Source: Collinsella sp. TF06-26 (GTDB taxonomy: Bacteria; Actinomycetota; Coriobacteriia; Coriobacteriales; Coriobacteriaceae). From it: a stretch of DNA of 64,000 nt. Below are positions 7,752 through 15,929 of this stretch, one piece after another (positions within the stretch are counted from its first letter, which is position 1; the number at the start of each line of letters is the position of its first letter). Location: NCBI RefSeq assembly GCF_002232035.1, contig NZ_NKXR01000003.1, positions 62,001 through 126,000 on the forward strand, in the 5' to 3' direction. The notes below the pieces were generated by a model. That model searched no databases and was not told where the DNA came from. It saw nothing but the letters and a program-made list of their open reading frames with translations. A program made the position numbers and the translations under genes.

Positions 7752-9011
7752 GTGTCGGAAAGCAAAATGTCAGAAAGCAGCGCATCGAGCAGGATTAAAC
7801 GCCTGGTCAACACCTATAGCGGTCTCGTGCTCATGGGCGCCGTCGGAATCCCTATCGGCGTTATCGTTGGCGCCATCTGTGCCCTTTTTGGTCGTGTGCT
7901 CCTGGCAATTGGCGCCTTCCGGGACTCGCACGTCGCGTTGCTGCTCCCCTTTCTCGCTCTTGCGGGCCTTGCCATCGTGTTTGCCTACCGCACCTGGGGC
8001 AAGGGCACCGACCGCGGCATGAGTCTGGTGTTCGACGTAGGCCACGGACACGAGGACGCCATCTCCCCACGTTTGGTGCCGCTCATTATGCTGAGCACGT
8101 GGGCCACGCATCTCTTTGGCGGCAGCGCGGGACGAGAAGGCGTAGCCGTGCAGATCGGCGCAACCGTCTCGCATTGGATCGGCCGACGTCTACCTTTCCG
8201 AGACCCCGGCAACACGTTTTTGCTTATCGGCATGGCCGCCGGCTTTGCCGGACTCTTCCGAACGCCCCTCGCCGCCACGGTCTTTGCGATCGAAGTACTG
8301 GTCGCAGGACGCATGGAATACCGCGCGCTGTTTCCCGCGCTTACGGCTTCGCTTGCCGCAAGCATGACCTCCGGCGCTCTGGGACTCGAGAAGTTCGAGG
8401 TCGCCATTACCGCCTCGTATGCGCTCGACCTCCCCGGTCTTGGACGACTGGCGCTGTTGGGTATCGCGTTTGGTATGGTAGGTGGAGCTTTTGCCTGGTG
8501 CCTTGCCCATGCCAAGACCCTTGCAGCGCGGCTGCTCCCCAGCCCTTACATACGCGTTGCCGTTATGGGCCTTGCGCTGTCGGCGATTCTGTTCGCGCTG
8601 TGGCAGGGGCGATACTGCGGCCTTGGCACCAACCTGATATCCGCGGCACTGGGTGACAACGGCGAGGCGTCGATCATGCCTTGGGACTGGGCGCTCAAAT
8701 TCGTACTCACCATCGCCACGCTTTCCGCAGGATATCAGGGTGGCGAGGTGACGCCGCTGTTCTCCATCGGAGCCAGCCTGGGTGTCGTACTCGCCGGGAT
8801 TCTCGGCATGCCCGTCGAGCTCTGCGCCGCGCTGGGATACGCCGCCGTCTTTGGCAGCGCCACCAACACGCTACTCGCGCCGATCCTCATTGGCTGCGAG
8901 GTCTTCGGTTTCGGTAATCTGCCGATGTTCTTCATCGTCTGCGTTGTGGCTTATCTGTTCAACATGGACAAATCGATCTACGCCCTGCAGGAGCACAGCC
9001 GCACCCGATAA
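7752..9011 (+). CDS. CLC-family antiporter, fluoride (CLC-F) type
   Basis: A 419-residue membrane protein of about ten hydrophobic segments; an ATG at 7767 gives 414 residues and is equally possible. The gating-glutamate motif reads HLFGGSAGREGVAVQ, with E129. The second motif is GYQGGEVTPLFSIG, at about 327-340. In place of GSGIP and GxFxP of chloride-type CLC proteins, these forms are typical of the CLC-F branch, which exchanges fluoride for protons and protects enolase and other targets from fluoride. Assignment to CLC-F rests on these motifs. It is monocistronic and converges with the AIM24 gene. Confidence 0.75.
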   Translation: MSESKMSESSASSRIKRLVNTYSGLVLMGAVGIPIGVIVGAICALFGRVLLAIGAFRDSHVALLLPFLALAGLAIVFAYRTWGKGTDRGMSLVFDVGHGHEDAISPRLVPLIMLSTWATHLFGGSAGREGVAVQIGATVSHWIGRRLPFRDPGNTFLLIGMAAGFAGLFRTPLAATVFAIEVLVAGRMEYRALFPALTASLAASMTSGALGLEKFEVAITASYALDLPGLGRLALLGIAFGMVGGAFAWCLAHAKTLAARLLPSPYIRVAVMGLALSAILFALWQGRYCGLGTNLISAALGDNGEASIMPWDWALKFVLTIATLSAGYQGGEVTPLFSIGASLGVVLAGILGMPVELCAALGYAAVFGSATNTLLAPILIGCEVFGFGNLPMFFIVCVVAYLFNMDKSIYALQEHSRTR

Positions 9012-9080
9012 ACAGGGCGTTTGCCACCAAAAAACGCGCACGACAGGCCGGGCCCGCCGCGCGCGTCATCCTATACACGA

Positions 9081-9755
9081 TTAGTTATTGTTGTTGGTCA
9101 TCGAAGCCACTGCTGCCGCAAGATTGGAAATGGGCATTGTCTGCAGCCAGATGCGCCCCGGACCGGTGAGCACAGTGTTGAACACGCCTTCACCGCCAAA
9201 CATGATGTTTTTGACGCCCTTGACCATCTGCGCGTCGATGCTCACCGTCTCCTCAAAGCCGGCCACGTTGCCGGTATCTACAATCATTTGCTGGCCAGCA
9301 GCAAGCTCGTACTCAACTAGGTCGCCGTCGATCTCGGCAAAGGCAATACCCGAGCCCGTGAGCTTTTGCATGATAAAACCCTCGCCGCCAAAGACGCCGG
9401 TCTTTGCCTTCTTGTTAAAGTGGATGCTCAGCTCAACACCACTTTCCGCGGCAAGGAACGAACGCTTCTGCAAAATCCAGCTCTTACCAGGGCCAATCTC
9501 GATCGGTATAATGCGGCCGGGGAAGCAAGAGCCAAACGCAATCATGCCATCGCCGTGCGCGGTCCAAATGTTTTGGAACAACGCCTCACCCGAAAAAGCC
9601 TTAGAGAACATCTTGCCTATACCACCGCCCGAGGTGGACATCTCCATGTTGGGGGTCATCCAGACCATGGCACCGCTTTCGGTGATCATGGATTCGCCGT
9701 CGCTAAGGTTGCACGTAACAACCGGGAAAGCCCCTCCGCCGATCTCGTACTGCAT
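9081..9755 (-). CDS. AIM24/TIGR00266 family protein
   Basis: A 224-residue protein that is one repeated beta-rich domain throughout, with the usual glycine pattern (GGGAFPVVTCNLSDGESMITESGAMVWM at the N-terminus, FGGEGFIMQKLTGSG in the middle and FGGEGVFNTVLTGPG near the C-terminus). The start is supported by AAGGAG 6 bp upstream. The family is widespread in bacteria and linked in yeast to mitochondrial biogenesis; its bacterial role is not known. It stands alone between convergent CLC and a sensor-kinase operon. Confidence 0.85.
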   Translation of the reverse strand: MQYEIGGGAFPVVTCNLSDGESMITESGAMVWMTPNMEMSTSGGGIGKMFSKAFSGEALFQNIWTAHGDGMIAFGSCFPGRIIPIEIGPGKSWILQKRSFLAAESGVELSIHFNKKAKTGVFGGEGFIMQKLTGSGIAFAEIDGDLVEYELAAGQQMIVDTGNVAGFEETVSIDAQMVKGVKNIMFGGEGVFNTVLTGPGRIWLQTMPISNLAAAVASMTNNNN

Positions 9756-9872
9756 GACCGTCTCCTTTCCTTCGGGAGCCGAACAACGATGTCCATATTT
9801 TAGCAGTTAGAGGTGCGTTTATTTGGGTCGGTGGCGTTCATGGCGCCGATCACCGCCAGCCTCCGCTGCCGT

Positions 9873-9921
9873 CTGCACAGATAAAACCTGCCAAAATAAA
9901 CCTGTCCCTTTTTGGCAGGTC
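9873..9921 (-). repeat. Terminator-like dispersed repeat, copy 3
   Basis: Minus strand: starts 2 nt after the sensor-kinase stop codon with ACCTGCCAAAAA, a GGGACAGG loop, TTTTGGCAGGT, then TTTTATCTG. It acts as the terminator position of the two-component operon. Confidence 0.8.
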
Positions 9922-11289
9922 TTAGAGGCGGACGGTGAAGGTGATCTGATGATCGTGGCCGGATACGGTGGCTGATCCGCCATGGGCTTCGGCGATGGCG
10001 CGCACGACGGACAGCCCCACGCCCGAGCCACCTGTCTTGGAGCTGCGCGACACGTCCGCACGATAGAAGCGGTCGAACAGCCGGTCCAGGTCGCCCTCGG
10101 GCAGCTCATCAACAGCATTCGATACGACAAGCTCGGCCGAGCCTTTGCCCGCACCGCGCGAAACGGCACGCAGGCTCAGCTCGATCACGCTGTCCTCGCT
10201 TGCGTAGCGTGTGGCGTTGTCCAGCAGCAGCTCAACAACCTGCGCCACTGCCGCGGCATCGGCATGGGCCCGCACACCGCTCGCGATCGACGTCGACAGC
10301 CGCTTTCCGCGCGAAACCGCCACCGATTCAAATGGCGTCGCAGCCGTGTCCACGGCCTCCGAAAGATCAATCGTCGCCATAGTAAAGCCGGCCGAACCCT
10401 CGTCCATACGCGCCAGGAACACCAGACGCTCCGTGAGCGCCGTCAGCCGCGCGACCTGCTCGTGAATGCTCTGCGTCCACTCGCTCTCGCCGCTCTCGAT
10501 CTCTTGGACCTCGTTGGCGGCGTCAATCACGGCCAGCGGCGTTTTGATCTCGTGGCTTGCATCGGTAATGAAGCGCTTCTGTTTGCTATAACTCTCGACC
10601 ATCGGCCGAATCACCGCACCCGAGGCACCCGCCACAATTGCCAGCACCGCCAGCCAGCCAATGCAACTGATCGCCACGCTCGCGCTCAAAAACGAATGAA
10701 AGCTTGCAAGCTCGCGCGAGCAGTCCACGAACACATAGGTGATCTCGTCGTCCTGGACGTCGGTCGTATAACGATAATTGCCAGAGAAGCCCGAGGTCCA
10801 GCCCTTGGCATGCAGCCTTGCGGCAATACTGGCGGCGCGCTTGGCACCAACCGCGGCAATGCGGGCCGTATTGACATCGGCAACCTGTCCGGCGTCAATC
10901 GTCACCGTAAAGTAGCGCGTGTCGAAGGGAGACTCCGCCGTCATGCCTTCGAAGTGTCTGATGCGAACGCCCGCTTGGCTATCGCCGGCATCCTTGCCAT
11001 TAGCGGGCTCGGCTTTAGGCTCGTCCCCCCAATCGATACCGTCCTTGCCCGCCAGAATATAGTCCAGGCGAGCGTCGGCCATCTTGCAAACATGCGAATA
11101 ATTGACAATGTTGATGCCAGCGATGATGAGCGTGAGCACCACGGTCACAGCGCCCATGGCAACGAGGATGAACTTACGACGCAGGCGACGGCCCATTGCA
11201 CTGGCAGCATCGGCGCGCTCCGGATTACCCGAGCCCACACCCATGCCGAGCTTCGCCGCCATGCGCTTGCACCACGTGCGCACGCTCAC
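9922..11289 (-). CDS. Sensor histidine kinase
   Basis: A 455-residue membrane kinase. I start it at GTG 11289, because GTGA overlaps the stop of the response regulator and GAAGGAG lies 7 bp upstream; the frame stays open further upstream but inside the regulator. A first membrane helix lies at about residues 39-61, an outer sensor domain at 62-200, and a second helix at about 201-228. The phospho-acceptor H246 is in DASHEIKTP. The HATPase domain has LLLDNATRYA and GGSGVGLSVV. It pairs with the upstream OmpR-type regulator. The signal is unknown. Confidence 0.9.
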   Translation of the reverse strand: MSVRTWCKRMAAKLGMGVGSGNPERADAASAMGRRLRRKFILVAMGAVTVVLTLIIAGINIVNYSHVCKMADARLDYILAGKDGIDWGDEPKAEPANGKDAGDSQAGVRIRHFEGMTAESPFDTRYFTVTIDAGQVADVNTARIAAVGAKRAASIAARLHAKGWTSGFSGNYRYTTDVQDDEITYVFVDCSRELASFHSFLSASVAISCIGWLAVLAIVAGASGAVIRPMVESYSKQKRFITDASHEIKTPLAVIDAANEVQEIESGESEWTQSIHEQVARLTALTERLVFLARMDEGSAGFTMATIDLSEAVDTAATPFESVAVSRGKRLSTSIASGVRAHADAAAVAQVVELLLDNATRYASEDSVIELSLRAVSRGAGKGSAELVVSNAVDELPEGDLDRLFDRFYRADVSRSSKTGGSGVGLSVVRAIAEAHGGSATVSGHDHQITFTVRL

Positions 11290-11975
11290 GCCCGTTCTCC
11301 TTCCTCGACAACCTCGAGCGAATATCCCTGGTTGCGCGACGCGCGGATGGCCACGTCGGCACCCAGCGCCGTCAGCTTTTTGCGCAGGTACGAGATATAG
11401 ACCCACACTACATTGGCACCTTCGGGCGCGTCCTCGCCCCAAACCTCAAGCATTAGGCGCTCGGTGGGCATGCGCGTGCCGGCGTTGCGCATAAAGAGTT
11501 CCATAAGCTGAAACTCGCGATTGGCCAGGTGCTCCTCGCCCAAAGGTCCCACAAGCGTGCAAGCCGCCGTGTCGAGGCGCACGTTACCCACGCTGAGCGT
11601 CGTGGCGTCAATTGCCGTCGCGGCACGCGTCATGGCACGAATACGCGCAAGCAGTTCCTTGGCGGCAAACGGCTTGGTCAGGTAATCGTTGGCACCGGCA
11701 TCCAGGCCCTCGACCTTATCGGACACCTCGCTTTTTGCCGTGAGCATGATGATGGGCAGTCGCTTTCCGGCGGCGCGTGTACGCTTGAGCACCTCGATGC
11801 CGTCCATGCCGGGCATCATGATGTCCAGGATTGCGGCGTCGTAATCGTTGGTGAGTAGATTCTCGAGCGCCGTCAAGCCGTCGAGGGCGGTGTCGACCTC
11901 GTAGTCGCTATGTTGAAGAATCGCGGTGAGGGCGCGGGAGAGACCAGGTTCGTCCTCGGCAAGCATCAGCTTCAT
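11286..11975 (-). CDS. OmpR-family response regulator
   Basis: A 229-residue protein. The receiver domain has acidic residues E7/D8, the phospho-acceptor D51 (AAILDIMMPG) and the conserved lysine in MLTAKSE. The C-terminal winged helix at about 125-225 contains LMLEVWGEDAPEGANVVWVYISYLRKKL. It is first in the operon with the kinase. Tandem CCTTAGCG repeats 11 bp apart lie upstream of its likely promoter, which suggests it regulates itself. Confidence 0.92.
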   Translation of the reverse strand: MKLMLAEDEPGLSRALTAILQHSDYEVDTALDGLTALENLLTNDYDAAILDIMMPGMDGIEVLKRTRAAGKRLPIIMLTAKSEVSDKVEGLDAGANDYLTKPFAAKELLARIRAMTRAATAIDATTLSVGNVRLDTAACTLVGPLGEEHLANREFQLMELFMRNAGTRMPTERLMLEVWGEDAPEGANVVWVYISYLRKKLTALGADVAIRASRNQGYSLEVVEEGERA

Positions 11976-12008
11976 AGTTGCTCCTTTGGCGCATGGCTCT
12001 ACAGGTTT

Positions 12009-12059
12009 CGATACTGCCGATGATAGCGTACCGTCAACCGCCTTAGCGCAGCCTTAGCG
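12009..12059 (-). promoter_or_regulatory. Promoter and tandem regulator site of the two-component operon
   Basis: On the minus strand CGCTAAGG occurs twice with an 11-bp period (12052-12059 and 12041-12048), just upstream of TTGACG (12037-12032) and a weak TATCGA-type -10. Direct repeats with about one helical turn spacing are the usual site of OmpR-type regulators. Confidence 0.45.
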
Positions 12060-12203
12060 GCTCAACCTGCGCGTTTTCAAATACGCAGGATGTGACTTAG
12101 CCAAACTTAAGCCGCCGATGCCGAGCGCCCGGACGCATACCGGCCGCGGAAGGACGGAGGCTCGTCCTTTTGCGGCGTCCTAGTTATGCAAAGCGTTCGA
12201 GCG

Positions 12204-12782
12204 TTATTCCTCGTACGCGCCCTCAAGCCGAAGCAGCCACTCCTTGCGATCAAGCCCGCCGGCATATCCGTTGAGCGATCCGTCGGCCGCGACCACGCGA
12301 TGGCACGGCACGATTATCGAAATGGGATTACGCGCAACCGCAGCCCCCACCGCACGAGGAGACACAGCGGGCGCTTCATTTCCCGGCACACGATGTCGAG
12401 CCGCTACACGCTGGGCGATCTCGCCATACGTAGCGACCTCGCCACGCGGAATAGAAAGCAGCTCAAACCAAACCTCGCGCTGAAACGCCGTACCAATCAA
12501 ATGCAACGGCGGCGTAAACCGAGGCTCCTGCCCTGCAAAATAAGCATTCAACCAAGCCCAAGAACGCTCGAGCACCGAGGAGGCCACACCATTTGCCGGA
12601 CTCACCGACGACATGCCACCGGTACCGGAAACCGCGTCGGCGCCTTCAACATGTTCGGAGTCTTCCCGGAGAAGCGTGGAACCAAAGTGCTCCTGCCCCT
12701 CAAACCAAAGCCCCGTCAGACCGCGGCCATCAGCGGCAAGCAAGATTTCGCCCAAAGGCGAGGCAAATGTCGTCGTGACCAC
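12204..12782 (-). CDS. ogt: Methylated-DNA--protein-cysteine methyltransferase
   Basis: A 192-residue suicide repair enzyme that takes the methyl group from O6-methylguanine onto its own cysteine. The active site is IIVPCHRVV with C160, followed by GSLNGYAGGLDRKEWLL; the DNA-binding helix region is AVGAAVARNP. Residues 40-65 form a low-complexity insertion between the N-terminal ribonuclease-like part and the catalytic domain. A GTG start is chosen because AAAGGAG lies 6 bp upstream. It is monocistronic and reads away from the asd gene. Confidence 0.92.
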   Translation of the reverse strand: MVTTTFASPLGEILLAADGRGLTGLWFEGQEHFGSTLLREDSEHVEGADAVSGTGGMSSVSPANGVASSVLERSWAWLNAYFAGQEPRFTPPLHLIGTAFQREVWFELLSIPRGEVATYGEIAQRVAARHRVPGNEAPAVSPRAVGAAVARNPISIIVPCHRVVAADGSLNGYAGGLDRKEWLLRLEGAYEE

Positions 12783-12841
12783 CAGCGGCTCCTTTCAAAA
12801 CTCCGCAACATAATACCGCGAATTGTGCAGACAACCCCAAT

Positions 12842-12997
12842 CGACCCCAAAGTCACCCAAGGCAGCAGGCGCGACAGCGCCGCAGCTGCCGCACGACCCC
12901 AAAGTCCCCGCAGGTAGCAGGCGCAACGCGCCGCAGCTGCCGGCCGCGCTCCGCAGTCCCCCAAGACGGCAGGCGCGAAGCGCCGGGGCCGCCGCCG
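12842..12997. repeat. Three degenerate 52-bp tandem repeats
   Basis: The landmark AGTC recurs at 12851, 12903 and 12955, exactly 52 bp apart. Each unit has a GGCAGGCGC arm and a GCGCC arm that can form a hairpin. The copies have drifted (the third most). The repeats fill most of the 454-bp gap between ogt and asd together with the nested hairpin at 13099; no gene is seen in this gap. Confidence 0.6.
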
Positions 12998-13098
12998 GGA
13001 CCAGGGCCTGCAACGGCCACGTGCCCCCACATCAGCCCAGCGGCCCCAACCAGCAGCGGCCCCATCGCAGGCCGCTCGCAGCCGAGTCACCGCAGGCA

Positions 13099-13220
13099 GG
13101 GGCCGGGCTTAGTTTTCAGAACACTCCGCAGACCAGTGTGGCGCCTTGTCCGCGGCTCCGAAGGAGCAGGACAAGGCGCCACACATGGTCGAGGACGTTC
13201 TGAAAACTAAGCCCGGCCCC
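13099..13220. repeat. Nested-hairpin element NH1
   Basis: A 24-bp outer stem runs from GGGGCCGGGCTTAG to CTAAGCCCGGCCCC. Inside it are CTCCGCAG on the left and TCGAGGACG on the right. A 15-bp perfect inner stem pairs GTGTGGCGCCTTGTC with GACAAGGCGCCACAC, and a GCTCC-GAA-GGAGC hairpin forms the tip. It lies just past the asd stop codon. The same plan with different outer stems recurs at 17525, 18554, 22613 and 55864. Confidence 0.85.
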
Positions 13221-13236
13221 CGCCGGACAGGTCGCA

Positions 13237-14262
13237 CTACTCGCAGAGCAGCTTAGCAATCTGGACGGCGTTGGTTGCCGCGCCCTTACGGATTTGGTCG
13301 CCGCAGCACCAGAAGGTGATGCCACGCGCGGCCTCGGGGTTCGAGATGTCGCGACGCACACGACCGACCCAGATCAGGTCCTGGTCGGACGTATCCATCG
13401 GCATGGGGAAGCGATCGTGCGCATCCTCGGCGCTCATGTCGTCAACCAGCTTGACGCCGGGAGCGGCAGCCAGCGCAGCACGAGCCTCCTCAACCGTAAT
13501 ATCGCGCTCAAACTCGAGCGTAATGCTCTCGGAGTGCGAGCGCAGCACGGGCACGCGCACGCAGGTGCAGTTCACGCGCAGCTCGGGCAGATGCATAATC
13601 TTGCGACCCTCGTTTTGCAGCTTCATCTCCTCGGAGGTAAAGCCCTCCTCCTTGACGCCGCCAATCTGCGGAATCAGGTTGCTCGCCAGCTGGGCGGCAA
13701 AGGCGCGCGGCTCGGGAATCTCCTCGCCGCGGCCCAGGGCGGCCAGCTGAGCCTCGAGCTCAGCCATACCGGGAGCGCCAGCGCCCGAAGCCGCCTGGTA
13801 CGTCGAGACGATCATGCGCTTCACGCCGGCGAGCTGATGCAGCGGCCACGTAGGAACCAGGCCGATGATGGTCGCGCAGTTGGGGTTGGCGATAAGGCCG
13901 TGATGCCACTTGATGTCGTCGGCATTGATTTCAGGCACAACCAGCGGCACCTCGGGATCCATGCGGAAGGCGTGGCTGTTGTCGACCACGACGGCGCCGC
14001 GCTTGACGGCCTCGGGCAGCAGCTCCTTCGCAATATCGTCGCCGGCGGCGCCGAGCACGATGTCGCAGCCCTCAAAGGCCTCGGGGCAAGCCTCCTCAAT
14101 CACAACCTGCTCGCCGCGGAACTCGACGGTCTTGCCCGCAGAGCGCGCGCTCGCTAGCAGCTTGAGCTTGCCGACCGGAAACTCCTGCTCGTTGAGGCAC
14201 TCGAGCATCTGGGTACCCACGGCTCCCGTCGCGCCCAAAATAGCAACCGTGTACTGTTTCAT
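13237..14262 (-). CDS. asd: Aspartate-semialdehyde dehydrogenase
   Basis: A 341-residue NADPH-dependent enzyme converting aspartyl phosphate to aspartate semialdehyde, the branch point to lysine, threonine and methionine. The N-terminal dinucleotide loop is ILGATGAVGTQML and the catalytic cysteine is C129 in NPNCATI. The start is placed at MKQYTVAIL behind AAAGGGGGAAGC; a longer frame upstream lacks a ribosome site. It lies downstream of lysC on the same strand, separated by 174 bp with two hairpins, so the two may be separate transcripts. Confidence 0.95.
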   Translation of the reverse strand: MKQYTVAILGATGAVGTQMLECLNEQEFPVGKLKLLASARSAGKTVEFRGEQVVIEEACPEAFEGCDIVLGAAGDDIAKELLPEAVKRGAVVVDNSHAFRMDPEVPLVVPEINADDIKWHHGLIANPNCATIIGLVPTWPLHQLAGVKRMIVSTYQAASGAGAPGMAELEAQLAALGRGEEIPEPRAFAAQLASNLIPQIGGVKEEGFTSEEMKLQNEGRKIMHLPELRVNCTCVRVPVLRSHSESITLEFERDITVEEARAALAAAPGVKLVDDMSAEDAHDRFPMPMDTSDQDLIWVGRVRRDISNPEAARGITFWCCGDQIRKGAATNAVQIAKLLCE

Positions 14263-14340
14263 GCTTCCCCCTTTAGAGGCTGTGGCTTTTGCCCGCACGC
14301 CGAGCAGGCCGATTATTGTTGCCAGTGTATACAAGAACAG

Positions 14341-14425
14341 GGCGGGCACGAAACCCGCCCCGTCGAAACGAAACCGAAACGAAACGCCCCGCCGTAGATT
14401 TTTGAGGCAAGTCCCAAAAATCTAC
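14341..14425 (-). terminator. Hairpins between lysC and asd
   Basis: GTAGATTTTTG at 14393 pairs with CAAAAATCTAC ending at 14425. GGGCGGG-CACGAAA-CCCGCCC lies at about 14341-14360. Both are downstream of the lysC stop and could end or slow transcription before asd. Confidence 0.5.
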
Positions 14426-14436
14426 TGGGATAGCAG

Positions 14437-15825
14437 CTACTTGTGGAGCGCGGCCGGGGCGGGATCGACCGGCGCGGGAGCCTCCAGGTCGGAGACCTTC
14501 ACAATGCCGTTCTCGTCGGAGAAGGCGCGGTAAATGGTCCGAATCGCCAGGTCGAAGTCCTTCTCCTCGACACCGATGATGATGTTGATCTCGTCACAGC
14601 TCTGCGAAATCATACGCACGCTCACGCCAGCCTGGCCGAGCATGCCAAACAGGTGGCCCGAGATACCTGCGCGGCCGCGCAGGTTACGGCCGACGGTCGC
14701 GATGAGCGCCAAGCCCTCAACGACCTCGATCTCGAGCGGCTCGACCTCCTGCTGAATGTCGCCCACGAGCGAGTACAGCGAGTCGTGCACGTCCTGCTCC
14801 TGCACCACGGCGCCAAAGCGGTCGACACCGGTGGGCATGTGCTCGACGGAAACGTCATAGCGCTCGAAGACCGAAAGCGCGCGGCGCATAAAGCCGACAC
14901 GCGGCTTGGTGCGGTCGCGGGCAACGTTGATGGCGACAAAGCCGCGCTTGCCGGTCACGCCGGTAATGATGGGCTCCGCCTCACCCTCGTCAGCCGTCTC
15001 GCTAATGATGGTGCCGGGGTCCTGCGGCGCATTGGTGTTCTTGATGACCAGCGGAATGCCCGCCTCGCGCACGGGGAACACGGCCTCCTCGTGCAAGACG
15101 CTCGCGCCCATGTACGAAAGCTCTCGCAGCTCCTCGTAGGTAACGCGGGCGATGGGCTGAGCCTCGGGCACAATGCGAGGATCGGCAGAATAGAAGCCCG
15201 AAACGTCGGTCCAGTTCTCGTACAGATCGGCGCCCAGGCACTTGGCCAGAATCGAGCCGGAAATATCGCCGCCGCCACGATCGAGCAGCTTGATCTGGCC
15301 CTCACGCGTCGCACCGTAGAAACCGGGCATAACAAAGCCGCCCTGCTGACCGTACTCCTGCACCAGCTCGGAGGTGCGGTTCATACTGAGCGTACCGTCG
15401 TGATGGAACGCCACAACTGTCGCGGCGTCCAGGAACGGCAGGCCCAGGTACTCGGCCATCAGGCGAGCGGTAAAGTACTCGCCGCGGCTTACGAGCTCCT
15501 CAGTAGAGTAGCCACCGGAGCGAGCACGCTCGGCAAAGGCCGCAAACTCTTCGCGGATGGGATAGGTGAGCCCCAGCTCGTCAGCGATATCAAAATAGCG
15601 CTGACCGATGTCCTCGAGCAGCTCCTCACACGACACGTGGTACTTAACGTGCGCGTTAACCAGGTAGAGCAGGTCAGTCACCTTGGTGTCGCCCTTAAAA
15701 CGGCGACCGCAGGCAGAAACCACCACAAAACGGCGGGCCGGATCGGCATCGACGATGGCCTTGATCTTCTTAAAGTGTTCGGCGTCGGCGACCGACGAGC
15801 CGCCAAACTTGGCAATCTTAATCAT
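14437..15825 (-). CDS. lysC: Aspartate kinase
   Basis: A 462-residue enzyme phosphorylating aspartate, the first step of the aspartate family. The N-terminal catalytic domain carries KFGGSS at residues 6-11 and RGGGDISGSILAK further on. Two ACT-like regulatory regions occupy the last ~160 residues (VSVRMISQSCDEINIIIGV), so feedback control by lysine or threonine is expected. The length matches class I/III monofunctional kinases. It is divergent from thrC across a ~100 bp shared control region. No lysine riboswitch is recognisable there. Confidence 0.95.
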   Translation of the reverse strand: MIKIAKFGGSSVADAEHFKKIKAIVDADPARRFVVVSACGRRFKGDTKVTDLLYLVNAHVKYHVSCEELLEDIGQRYFDIADELGLTYPIREEFAAFAERARSGGYSTEELVSRGEYFTARLMAEYLGLPFLDAATVVAFHHDGTLSMNRTSELVQEYGQQGGFVMPGFYGATREGQIKLLDRGGGDISGSILAKCLGADLYENWTDVSGFYSADPRIVPEAQPIARVTYEELRELSYMGASVLHEEAVFPVREAGIPLVIKNTNAPQDPGTIISETADEGEAEPIITGVTGKRGFVAINVARDRTKPRVGFMRRALSVFERYDVSVEHMPTGVDRFGAVVQEQDVHDSLYSLVGDIQQEVEPLEIEVVEGLALIATVGRNLRGRAGISGHLFGMLGQAGVSVRMISQSCDEINIIIGVEEKDFDLAIRTIYRAFSDENGIVKVSDLEAPAPVDPAPAALHK

Positions 15826-15929
15826 GGGCTGGAGGTTACCTTTCTAAAAAGCCTCTGCGAACCTATTTTGCGCGCTCTGATACCATGGTTTCACCGATTG
15901 GGACCAAGGCATCCGAGGAGCAGTGTTAT

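Noticed and set aside
15826-15929. Lysine riboswitch or T-box in the lysC-thrC region
   Set aside because: The divergent gap is about 100 bp, too short for either, and lacks their conserved elements.
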